From: Bradyrhizobium sp. LTSP885 | Lineage (GTDB): Bacteria; Pseudomonadota; Alphaproteobacteria; Rhizobiales; Xanthobacteraceae | Length of the DNA stretch: 64,000 bases | NCBI RefSeq assembly: GCF_000938305.1 | Contig: NZ_JYMT01000034.1 | Location: 86,395-150,394 of the forward strand | Direction: 5' to 3' | Shown: in pieces, positions 49,752 to 56,909 of the stretch | Layout of the letters: each line of letters begins with the position of its first letter | Numbering within the stretch: the first letter of the stretch is position 1 | Translations under genes and position numbers: made by a program | Notes under the pieces: generated by a model | Databases searched by the model: none | What the model was told of the DNA's origin: nothing | Seen by the model: the letters and a program-made list of their open reading frames with translations, nothing else

Positions 49752-51365
49752 TTACGCCGCCAGGATTGCGACAAGGGCCGTGACGAGATCGGCGCCTTTC
49801 GGAACACCCAATCCGGTGCAGGCATTCCAGCCGGCGCCCGCATCGTAGCCCATGCCGTCGACACGGTTGTTGCCGTGCTCGATCGGCCTGAACAGGGCCG
49901 CATTGGAATAGAGCGCGGAATTGACGAAGCCGAGCGGCTTGTCGCGCGCTGCATTGGCGATCGCGATCAGTCCGGCCCAGAGCGGAGCGGCCGCGCTGGT
50001 GCCGTCCTTGATCACCACGGCGCCGTTGAGAACAATACGGTAGCCTGGCGTACCGGACGCGGCGGCGGCGACATCGGGAACGCCGCGCCGCAAGGCGCCG
50101 TCATTGACGGATGGCGGCAGCGCCAGACCGGTTTGAAAAGCCGGCACCGAAAACACATCGCTGATCCCGCCGCCGGTCCCACTGGTGCCGTCGTTCCAGA
50201 CAATCTCCTCATTGCCCGCCGCGCCGGCGTTGCCGCTGGCGGGCTGTGTTCCGCCACAGCTCAGCGCATAGGGGCTCGACGCGGGAAACCAGACATGCGC
50301 GTTACCGTCGTTCAATCCGCCGGTCGCGAGTTGGTCGCCGGCCGCGAACAAGACCGTGACGTTCAATCGCTTGGCGTCGGCCAACACCCCCTGCATCGCG
50401 TCGCGGGCCGAAGAACTCCAGAACGTCTCCGCGCTGCCCCAACTGACCGACAGCACCTGCGGCCGGTTGACGTCGTCGAAGATCGCCTGGTTGATCGCAC
50501 CGACCATGCTCTGAATGGTGTTGCCTGCGAAATAGATCACGATCCGCGCCTTGGGCAGCAGGCTCGCCAGGATCTGGAGATCGAGCGCGATCTCCTCGTC
50601 GGGCACCGTGCCGCCCCCGAACTGATTGCCGGCCCCGGACGTCGCGGCGCCGGCGGGCACGGTGGGCTTGATCGTAACGGCCTGGTCGATGACTTTGGGA
50701 GCCTCACGTTCCATCGCGGCGAGCGCCTGGGCCAGATCGGTTGCGAGGTAACCGCCACCCAGCGCGATGATGCCGACGCAGACCTTCGATACGTCGCGAT
50801 CAAGCGGAATCCCGTAGAGCGCGGCAACGTCCGTCGGCCAGAGTCCGGCGCCCGCTCCGGCACCGGCGAGCGCGGTCAACCGCGGCACCGGCCTCGACAC
50901 CGGCCGCTGATCGAAGCCAAGGATGGCGCGCACCCATGGCGCGATTTCCTTCGGCACCGCCATTGCGCCGACGCGGGCGCGGAAGCGGCTGTGACCGTCG
51001 TCGTAGATACGCAGCGTCGCACCGAGGATCCCGGTCAGCAGGCGTGCCGTGGCTTCCAGCACGACGATGCGCTGGGACAGATCGATATCGAGCACCGCGA
51101 CATGAAACCTGGCGGCCAGCTTCTTGATGCGCTCGGCGGCGCGGCCATGGGTGCGTTTGCGTTGCGCCGCGAGCGCGCGCCGCGTGATCGGCTTCGACAG
51201 CCGGGCGAGGTCTCCGGCACTGCCCGCTTGAAACGCATCGGGCGTGCGCCGCTTCAGATAGACCGTGATGACGATAAGTTCGTCCGGATCGACCTCGCCG
51301 ACATATGTCGCATCCGGCGGAGCGGCGCGATAACTGCCGGCGAGTTGTACCTTTTGGTCGGTCAC
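49752..51365 (-). CDS. S53 family (sedolisin/kumamolisin-like) serine peptidase
   Basis: 537 residues from the GTG at 51365. A prodomain (about 1-160) is followed by a peptidase domain with the S53 triad elements E258 and D262 (DEEIALDLQ), oxyanion D344 (LFAAGDQ) and S457 in KDGTSAAAPLWAG, plus SWGS near 310. These enzymes are usually acid-active and autoprocess the prodomain. No signal peptide is seen. A longer frame to 51440 overlaps the upstream gene. It ends a three-gene minus-strand cluster with a cytochrome-like protein and a small protein. Confidence 0.88.
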   Translation of the reverse strand: MTDQKVQLAGSYRAAPPDATYVGEVDPDELIVITVYLKRRTPDAFQAGSAGDLARLSKPITRRALAAQRKRTHGRAAERIKKLAARFHVAVLDIDLSQRIVVLEATARLLTGILGATLRIYDDGHSRFRARVGAMAVPKEIAPWVRAILGFDQRPVSRPVPRLTALAGAGAGAGLWPTDVAALYGIPLDRDVSKVCVGIIALGGGYLATDLAQALAAMEREAPKVIDQAVTIKPTVPAGAATSGAGNQFGGGTVPDEEIALDLQILASLLPKARIVIYFAGNTIQSMVGAINQAIFDDVNRPQVLSVSWGSAETFWSSSARDAMQGVLADAKRLNVTVLFAAGDQLATGGLNDGNAHVWFPASSPYALSCGGTQPASGNAGAAGNEEIVWNDGTSGTGGGISDVFSVPAFQTGLALPPSVNDGALRRGVPDVAAAASGTPGYRIVLNGAVVIKDGTSAAAPLWAGLIAIANAARDKPLGFVNSALYSNAALFRPIEHGNNRVDGMGYDAGAGWNACTGLGVPKGADLVTALVAILAA

Positions 51366-51381
51366 CGATGCGCCCGCCGGC

Positions 51382-52554
51382 TCATTTTCCCTTGCAGTTC
51401 CGGTTGACCTTCGGCGGGGTCTGGGTGTCGTCGAGCGCACAGAACGGGATGGACCAGACGAAGTCCGCCGACGTCGCGATCTGCGCGAGGCCGCTCATGC
51501 CTTGGAAGATCGGCGGCTGGCTGGAGAAGCTCCAGTACCAGCTGGGCTGGATCGGGCCGAGCGGTGCGCCATTGTCGTCAAAGCCTGCCTGGGAGGTGGC
51601 GGCCCCCTTGCTGTCCCAGGCCGCCCGGCCGTGGCAGGTAATGCAGGATGATTGATCGACGAAGCCGTCTTCGGTGACCGAATTGCCGAGACGGACGTCG
51701 AGACCGGTGGCATCAGTGAAATCCGTCTGCGACCCCTTCAGGCAATAATTGGCAAATGCCGGATCCCAATCGGCGGCCGCGATCATGGCCTTCAACGCCG
51801 GCGTCTTCGCGCAATCCGGGTATCCCTGTTTTGCCTGCGAATTGGGGCCCACCGGACTGGTTTGCGCACCGAAGGAGTCCCTGCATCCGATGATGTCGCA
51901 TCGCGACGGATTGAACTGGTGCTCGAACGTCGCCCAGGTCCAGTTCGGAACGGCCTTGGAGATGATGTGCATCGACACGAAGGCATATTGCTTGCCGTCG
52001 GCGCCGGTGTTGACATGATACAGCTTGGGTACATCGGCGAGCGTCACCTTGCCGCCGCTGAAGTCCGGAATATCCGTCACCAGCATCCAGTTCGCCTTGA
52101 CCTCCATCGCGCCGACCGGAAACGAAATGGTCTTGCCGAACGCGGCGCGAAGGCCGGACACCTTGTACAAATTGTTCTGCACGATGAAGTCGAACGATTC
52201 CTTGTTGCGCCGCGATTCCTCCAGCGCGCCCTTGCCGGGCGGAATCGCCGGGAGCAGCTTACCGGCTCTCTGCAGCGCCACCCGGCCCGCATCCGGCACC
52301 GCAGGTTCATGCAGCGCGAGCGGCGCCGGCGTCGTCGGGAACTGCGGATTCACCTTGAAGGTGTCGCTATCGCTGGCCCAGGTCTCGAACAGGGCATTGC
52401 TGCCGCCGGCGCGGGTGTTGACCTGGATGAAGAATTGCCAGGCCAGCTGATCGGGCGAATTCATCGCTGGATTCGGCGTCGTCTGCGCCGCGACCGGAAG
52501 GCCGGGAAGCAAAAGCACACCACAGGCGAGCGCCGTCTTGATCGATCTCCTCAT
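51382..52554 (-). CDS. Exported cytochrome-c-like protein
   Basis: 390 residues with a signal peptide (1-23, ending PVAAQ). One covalent heme motif is present, CITCHGRA (CxxCH) near residue 310, with further Met residues as possible axial ligands. The rest contains paired cysteines (CDIIGCRDS and CAKTPALK) and aromatic-rich segments. No family I can name with confidence. Start ATG at 52554 has GGAG upstream. Its stop lies 16 bases before the S53 peptidase start, so the genes are probably co-transcribed. Function unknown. Confidence 0.75.
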   Translation of the reverse strand: MRRSIKTALACGVLLLPGLPVAAQTTPNPAMNSPDQLAWQFFIQVNTRAGGSNALFETWASDSDTFKVNPQFPTTPAPLALHEPAVPDAGRVALQRAGKLLPAIPPGKGALEESRRNKESFDFIVQNNLYKVSGLRAAFGKTISFPVGAMEVKANWMLVTDIPDFSGGKVTLADVPKLYHVNTGADGKQYAFVSMHIISKAVPNWTWATFEHQFNPSRCDIIGCRDSFGAQTSPVGPNSQAKQGYPDCAKTPALKAMIAAADWDPAFANYCLKGSQTDFTDATGLDVRLGNSVTEDGFVDQSSCITCHGRAAWDSKGAATSQAGFDDNGAPLGPIQPSWYWSFSSQPPIFQGMSGLAQIATSADFVWSIPFCALDDTQTPPKVNRNCKGK

Positions 52555-52572
52555 CTTGCTCTCCACTCGGGT

Positions 52573-52830
52573 TCAGGTTTGGAATCCGTCCATCATCCAG
52601 CTCGAATAGATATCGAGCCGGTCCTGCGACCATTTGTGACCCGGCGGCATGAATCCGGATGAAAGCGCGGCGAATACGCGGCGCGCGTTGGCGTGGTCGG
52701 CAAAATCGTCATTGGCGGCCGGGTCGCACATCCAGGTGGCGTCGCCGAGATGGACATCTTTCGGAGTCATGCAACCGATGTCGCCCGATCGGAACATCGG
52801 CAGGATGTCCGTGCCATAGCTCGTCGTCAT
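52573..52830 (-). CDS. Small hypothetical protein linked to the cytochrome-like gene
   Basis: 85 residues beginning MTTSYGTDILPMFRSGDIGC and continuing with WMCDPAANDDFADHANA and a C-terminal DRLDIYSSWMMDG. The ILPMFR...W.. pattern resembles short stand-alone domains found beside cytochrome-like or oxidase genes, but I cannot assign it. It lacks a signal peptide. It lies 18 bases upstream of the cytochrome-like gene on the same strand. Confidence 0.65.
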   Translation of the reverse strand: MTTSYGTDILPMFRSGDIGCMTPKDVHLGDATWMCDPAANDDFADHANARRVFAALSSGFMPPGHKWSQDRLDIYSSWMMDGFQT

Positions 52831-52957
52831 AGCGATCACCGATCTCGTTCAGCAATATACTTCAGGTTGTGTGTCATATAGACCGCTATTGCAGAGCCCG
52901 TTGTGAAGTGGATCACAACCTGACATGGCAATTCGTCCCCCGATGCTGCGCAACAAG

Positions 52958-52981
52958 CTCGCCACAAATGGCGGAGTTTTT
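52958..52981 (+). terminator. Terminator-like hairpin sharing sequence with the ctrA terminator
   Basis: CTCGCCA-CAAA-TGGCGGAG followed by TTTTTG. Part of the 24-base repeat shared with 49725-49748. No plus-strand gene ends just before it. Confidence 0.6.
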
Positions 52982-53085
52982 GTTTGGGGCATTGTGAGCC
53001 ATATCACCTGTGAGTGATCGATATCTAGTGCACAATTTTGGCGGGAACTGATCCGGGCTTCGTTCGCTGAACGAAGGGAACGCCG

Positions 53086-53979
53086 ATGTTCATCCTGCTT
53101 GGAGCCTCCGACGATCCATGCCTCGCGGCGGTCAGCCGCGCGCTGGCCGGGCGGTCGCACGAAACGCGGACGATCAGCGATCCCTTTATGGATCCCGCGT
53201 GCACCGCCTGGCGCTTCGACAGCAACCGGTCGGACACCGCCCTGACGATCGGAGGCGAGACCGTTGCGATTGACGGCGTGCTGGCGGCACGACGCGTCGC
53301 CCGGCCCGTCCGGCCATCGGAGGAATGGTCGCAGGAGGACCTGTTCTACAATCAGGCCGAGGCCGAAGCCGCCCTGCTCGGCTGGCTATGGGGCCTGCCA
53401 TGCCCGGTGGTCGATCGGCCGCCCGCATGGTCGTGGTACGGCATGCGGCGGCCCATCCTGGTCTGGGGCGCCTTGCTGCGGCGACATGGCCTGCCGCCGC
53501 TCGACAGCGTCATCACCGGAGACGCCGGGGAGATTTCGCGGTTTCTGGCGCGTCAGGGCGGAGCCGCCATTGAGCACGTGACAGGCCACGGGGCGCGCCA
53601 ACTCGTGCCCGAGACAGATGCAGCGAAGGTTGCGGAGCACGCGCCACTGGCGCCCGCGCGACTGACGGAACTCCATCACGGCGCGTGGCGCGCCTGCTTG
53701 GCCGGACCGCATTTGGTCTGGGATGACGGAACGCCGGATACGGCGAAAGACGTCTCCGCGCGGCTTTGCGCATTCGCCGCCGCAGCAGGCCTTGGGTTCG
53801 CGGAATTCATCGTCACGTCGGACCAGAGGCCGCGTGTGCTGGATATCGAACATCGTCCGCGCTTCGAATTGTTCGGTCCCGTCGCACGAGAGGCCATCGC
53901 GGAGGGCGTGGCCGATACGCTGACACAGAGCGGTGAGCCATCCGGCCACGCCAAGCCATTGTCATGGGTATTGTCATGA
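53086..53979 (+). CDS. ATP-grasp-like protein, apparently lacking the metal-site Asn
   Basis: 297 residues. The N-terminus (FILLGASDDPCLAAVSRALA) and a C-terminal segment VLDIEHRPRFELFGP parallel, in order and spacing, the pre-ATP-grasp domain and the final strand of the next gene (CFEANPSPGFLFFE). The Asn that binds metal in ATP-grasp enzymes is replaced (DIEHRP), and no clear nucleotide-binding Lys/Gly-loop is seen. It may therefore be a substrate-binding or regulatory partner rather than a catalyst. It overlaps the ligase gene by four bases (ATGA). Otherwise unrecognised. Confidence 0.65.
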   Translation: MFILLGASDDPCLAAVSRALAGRSHETRTISDPFMDPACTAWRFDSNRSDTALTIGGETVAIDGVLAARRVARPVRPSEEWSQEDLFYNQAEAEAALLGWLWGLPCPVVDRPPAWSWYGMRRPILVWGALLRRHGLPPLDSVITGDAGEISRFLARQGGAAIEHVTGHGARQLVPETDAAKVAEHAPLAPARLTELHHGAWRACLAGPHLVWDDGTPDTAKDVSARLCAFAAAAGLGFAEFIVTSDQRPRVLDIEHRPRFELFGPVAREAIAEGVADTLTQSGEPSGHAKPLSWVLS

Positions 53980-54929
53980 TTCTGGTGTGCGGCAATGTCA
54001 GCGAACCCGTGACCGAGCTGGTGTGCGCGCGCCTTGAGGCGGAGGAGCTCGCCTATCGGGTGCTGAGCCCAAACATCTCGACCGACTCCGCTGTGCAATC
54101 GACCGTGCACACACAATGGACCAACGGCGAATTCCACGGCGGATATTTTTCCGGTCCGGATTGGCGTCTCGACGTCGATGACCTGACCGGCGTGTATTTC
54201 AGGCCGCTGCAGGCGCTGGCAGCGGATTTTCCCGGAATTCCGGCCGCGGTGGCGCAGGCGCTTCAGGCACAGCGGATGGCCGCGCTCAGCGCAATTATCG
54301 ACACCCTGCCCTGCCCGGTCGTCAACCCGGTGCTCGCCGGAATGTCGAACAGCAGCAAGCCGCACCAGGCGATGCTGATCCGCGCGTGCGGGTTCCAGGT
54401 GCCTGCGACGCTGATCACCAACGATGCCGCCGCGGCGCTTGCGTTCGCCGCCGAGCACAATGACGACGTGATCTACAAATCCATCAGCGGGGTTCGCTCC
54501 ATCGTTCGCCGTTTCGGTTCGCAGCAGGCCGAGCGCCTGCCGCTGCTGCGTCACGGCCCGGCGCAGTTCCAGCAGCGAATCCAGGGCGCGGATGTTCGGG
54601 TCCACGTCGTTGCCGATCGGATCTTTGCCACCCGCATCGAGACGCCATCGATCGACTACCGCTATGCCGCGGGCGATGGCGAGCCGATCCTGATGCAACC
54701 AACCGAACTGCCTTGCGAGGTCGCGCACAGATGCGTCGCGTTGACGAAACGATTGGGCCTGTTGTTTGCCGGCATCGATTTGAAGGAGACACAAGACGGC
54801 GAATATTTCTGTTTCGAGGCCAATCCCTCGCCGGGCTTTTTGTTCTTCGAGCGTGCCACGGGCCAGCCGATCAGCACCGCGCTTGCGCATCTCCTTGCCG
54901 GCAAACCGCTTTCCAGCAAAACTCGTTAA
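53976..54929 (+). CDS. ATP-grasp ligase, possible peptide-modifying (MvdD/RimK-like)
   Basis: 317 residues. Pre-ATP-grasp domain (MILVCGNVSEPVTELVCARL), then an ATP-grasp domain with nucleotide-binding Lys in DDVIYKSISGV, QQRIQGADVRVHVVADRIFA (metal and phosphate contacts), and the C-terminal GIDLKETQDGEYFCFEANPSPG containing the Asp and Glu-x-Asn metal ligands. The overall plan is like RimK and microviridin-type ligases that join carboxylates to amines or alcohols using ATP. The neighbours are a degenerate homologue upstream and a repeat-containing acidic/basic protein downstream, so a peptide substrate is plausible. Substrate is not proven. Confidence 0.85.
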   Translation: MILVCGNVSEPVTELVCARLEAEELAYRVLSPNISTDSAVQSTVHTQWTNGEFHGGYFSGPDWRLDVDDLTGVYFRPLQALAADFPGIPAAVAQALQAQRMAALSAIIDTLPCPVVNPVLAGMSNSSKPHQAMLIRACGFQVPATLITNDAAAALAFAAEHNDDVIYKSISGVRSIVRRFGSQQAERLPLLRHGPAQFQQRIQGADVRVHVVADRIFATRIETPSIDYRYAAGDGEPILMQPTELPCEVAHRCVALTKRLGLLFAGIDLKETQDGEYFCFEANPSPGFLFFERATGQPISTALAHLLAGKPLSSKTR

Positions 54930-54931
54930 GG

Positions 54932-54959
54932 TTGCATTTTCATGCAATGCTGCTATAGT
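54932..54959 (+). promoter_or_regulatory. Promoter candidate for the repeat-protein gene
   Basis: TTGCAT (54932-54937) - 16 bases - TATAGT (54954-54959), with an inverted repeat TTGCAT-TTTC-ATGCAA over the -35 region. It lies between the ligase stop and the repeat-protein start, so that gene can be expressed separately from the ligase. Confidence 0.55.
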
Positions 54960-55009
54960 GATATTCGCGGGGGTGGCAATTTCATCATTCGACATTTGGA
55001 GAATTGATT

Positions 55010-55543
55010 ATGGCCAAAGACCCCAAATCTTCCGAACCATTCGTGTCCCAGCAGGATAGACCCGCCGTCGGCGCCGACACGCCCGTCAGCGAGTTGCGCG
55101 TGCGCGACCTGCACACGATCCTCGCGAACGCCACGCACAACGCGCTGCTCAAGGCCCACAAGGACAAGGAGCTGGAAAAGATCCACAAGGACCTCGACAA
55201 GACCCACCCCGACAAACCCCACAAGGAGATCTTCGAGACGCTCAATCATCCGAAGCATATCGAAAAGCAACATTTGGAGAAGTTTCAGCCGGAGAAAGTC
55301 CATCCGGAAAAGTTGCATCCGGATAAAGTCCACCCCGACAAGGTGCACAAGGACAAGGAAATCGACAAGCCACTCGCGGAGCTCACAAAGGTTTCCGTTG
55401 ACGCGTTCAAGAACACCCCCGAACTGCCGCCCGATCCAACCATGATCGGAGTCGATCCGGCCGCGCAGATCAGTCAGTTGCAGGCCACCGTCGACCAGCT
55501 CGCGAGCGAGGTTGCCGAGCTGAAAGCCAAGACCGGAAAATGA
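55010..55543 (+). CDS. Lys/His/Asp/Glu-rich repeat protein, candidate ATP-grasp substrate
   Basis: 177 residues with no signal peptide. Residues 1-45 are a non-repetitive N-terminal part (DLHTILANATHNALLKA). Residues 50-120 are rich in Lys/His/Asp/Glu, including five tandem five-residue units at 92-116: FQPEK, VHPEK, LHPDK, VHPDK, VHKDK. Residues 150-177 form a heptad-like helix (QISQLQATVDQLASEVAELK). GGAGA lies seven bases before the ATG at 55010. In ATP-grasp RiPP systems such repeats hold carboxylate acceptors and Lys/Ser/Thr donors; that role is inferred from the adjacent ligase. It could instead be an ordinary charged coiled-coil protein. Confidence 0.75.
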   Translation: MAKDPKSSEPFVSQQDRPAVGADTPVSELRVRDLHTILANATHNALLKAHKDKELEKIHKDLDKTHPDKPHKEIFETLNHPKHIEKQHLEKFQPEKVHPEKLHPDKVHPDKVHKDKEIDKPLAELTKVSVDAFKNTPELPPDPTMIGVDPAAQISQLQATVDQLASEVAELKAKTGK

Positions 55544-55581
55544 CCGCGCGCGGCCACGATTTCGCACAGCGATAAAACGAG

Positions 55582-55611
55582 CAGCGCCTCGCCTGGCGGC
55601 GGGCGCTGTTT
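55582..55611 (+). terminator. Intrinsic terminator after the repeat-protein gene
   Basis: CAGCGCC-T-CGCC pairs with GGCGGGCGCTG (11 bp with one bulged T), loop TGGC, then TTTG. It separates the first ATP-grasp locus from the DUF350 gene. Confidence 0.6.
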
Positions 55612-55727
55612 GTCGCCATGGCATTCCACACGATGTCCCCTGAACCTGATACGGACGTGCACCGACCAACAGATCGTGTCATCCTTCCGGCACACGATTC
55701 TTGAGGATCCACGGGGCGCGCCACGAC

Positions 55728-56132
55728 ATGATCCTGCAATCCCTCGCCGGCCTGCCGGCATTCCTGGTCTATTTCTGCACGGCGCTGATCGCCGTGGTCG
55801 CCTATCTCTTCGTCTACACGCGTGTCACGCCGCACGACGAGTTTCAGCTGATCCGCGACAACGATCCGGCGGCAGCGATTGCGCTGGGCCTGAGCCTGCT
55901 CGGCTTCGTGCTGCCCGTCGTCAGCGCCATCGCCCACTCCGCCAATGTCGTGGACTGCCTGATCTGGAGCATGATCGCGCTGATCGTGCAGATCATCGTC
56001 TACTACATCGTGAAGATCCCGGTGCCGAACCTGTCGGCGCGGATCGCCTCCGGAGAGATGGCCGCAGCGATCTGGCTCGGGCTGTCCTCGCTGGCCGCAG
56101 GCGCGCTGAACGCGGCCTGCATGATCTACTGA
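55728..56132 (+). CDS. DUF350 (YjfL-type) membrane protein
   Basis: 134 residues with four hydrophobic spans (AFLVYFCTALIAVVAYLFV, AIALGLSLLGFVLPVVSAI, LIWSMIALIVQIIVYYIV and the C-terminal span), the pattern of DUF350. The YjfL family commonly accompanies glutathionylspermidine-synthase-like ATP-grasp genes. Function unknown. ATG at 55728; a TTG at 55701 is possible. Two bases separate its stop from the next gene. Confidence 0.8.
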   Translation: MILQSLAGLPAFLVYFCTALIAVVAYLFVYTRVTPHDEFQLIRDNDPAAAIALGLSLLGFVLPVVSAIAHSANVVDCLIWSMIALIVQIIVYYIVKIPVPNLSARIASGEMAAAIWLGLSSLAAGALNAACMIY

Positions 56133-56134
56133 CC

Positions 56135-56554
56135 ATGGCAACCAAACCGAATCCGGAATTCGGCAGGCGCCGGCCCGCTGCGCCGCCGCAGCCGGGTCCG
56201 CCGGTCAAGCGCTCCAACCACGTTGCGCTATTGGTGATGGGCACGCTCGCGGTCGGCGGCAGCGCCTATGCACTGATGCCGCGCCAGACTTGCCAGCCCC
56301 CGCAGCCACCGCCGCCGGGCATGACCGCGCCTGCGGTGCCGCAACCCGGCGTCGACTGCGCGCCGCGCAGTTCGTCATCCGGATACGGCGGCCATGGCGG
56401 TAGCGGCAGCAGTTGGTCGTCGCGCAGCAGCTTCTTCAGCAGCGATTCCTCATCCGGCGGCGGCTCGTCATCGTCATCGGCCGCCAGTGCAAGCTCGGTG
56501 AGCCGCGGCGGCTTCGGCTCGTTCGCGCACGCGTTCGGTTTTGGCGGTGGCTGA
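56135..56554 (+). CDS. DUF1190 (YgiB-like) exported protein with Ser/Gly-rich tail
   Basis: 139 residues. A basic N-terminus (KPNPEFGRRRP) precedes one hydrophobic segment (HVALLVMGTLAVGGSAYAL, about 32-50), then Pro-rich sequence with two Cys (CQPPQPPPPG and DCAPRSSS) and a long Ser/Gly-rich, low-complexity C-terminus ending GFGSFAHAFGFGGG. E. coli YgiB-like proteins sit beside YgiC ATP-grasp ligases. It may be the ligase's substrate or partner. No enzyme motif. Confidence 0.72.
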   Translation: MATKPNPEFGRRRPAAPPQPGPPVKRSNHVALLVMGTLAVGGSAYALMPRQTCQPPQPPPPGMTAPAVPQPGVDCAPRSSSSGYGGHGGSGSSWSSRSSFFSSDSSSGGGSSSSSAASASSVSRGGFGSFAHAFGFGGG

Positions 56555-56654
56555 CATCGTTGCTGCACGTTGCTGTGTGACCGCATGCTTTCGCTTGCCC
56601 GGCCGTCGCATGTGATGGACACTTAAGGCCGCTTACCGGGGGAGGATCGCATCC

Positions 56655-56876
56655 ATGAAACGCTCACGACGTGTCGTGCTGACAATGATTGGGACTTCAG
56701 CCATTGGCGCAGTCTCGATGGGATTTGCGCCGCGGCGTGGTTGCGGTCCCGGCAACGTCCTGATCCCCGGTCCCGACGGCCGGCCCTATTGCCGGCCCGC
56801 CTATGGCGGCTTCGGCGCCGCCCCGCGTCGCTTCGGCGGCCACCCCCATGGCGGTCACCCGCATGGCGGCGGTTGA
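56655..56876 (+). CDS. Small exported Gly/His-rich protein
   Basis: 73 residues. Twin-arginine-like start (MKRSRRVVLTMIGTSAIGAV), then one Cys (RRGCGPG), PGPDGRPYCRP, and a C-terminal FGGHPHGGHPHGGG. The His-Pro-His-Gly-Gly repeat could bind metal or be modified by the adjacent ligase. The gene has GGAGG upstream at a workable distance. Not recognised. Confidence 0.6.
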   Translation: MKRSRRVVLTMIGTSAIGAVSMGFAPRRGCGPGNVLIPGPDGRPYCRPAYGGFGAAPRRFGGHPHGGHPHGGG

Positions 56877-56909
56877 CGTACGCCTTGTCTGACGCAAACG
56901 CGATGACCC

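Noticed and set aside
53086..55611. Microviridin or other named graspetide system
   Set aside because: The ligase shares the general plan, but the core motifs of known classes are absent from the repeat protein. Only a general graspetide-like hypothesis is kept.
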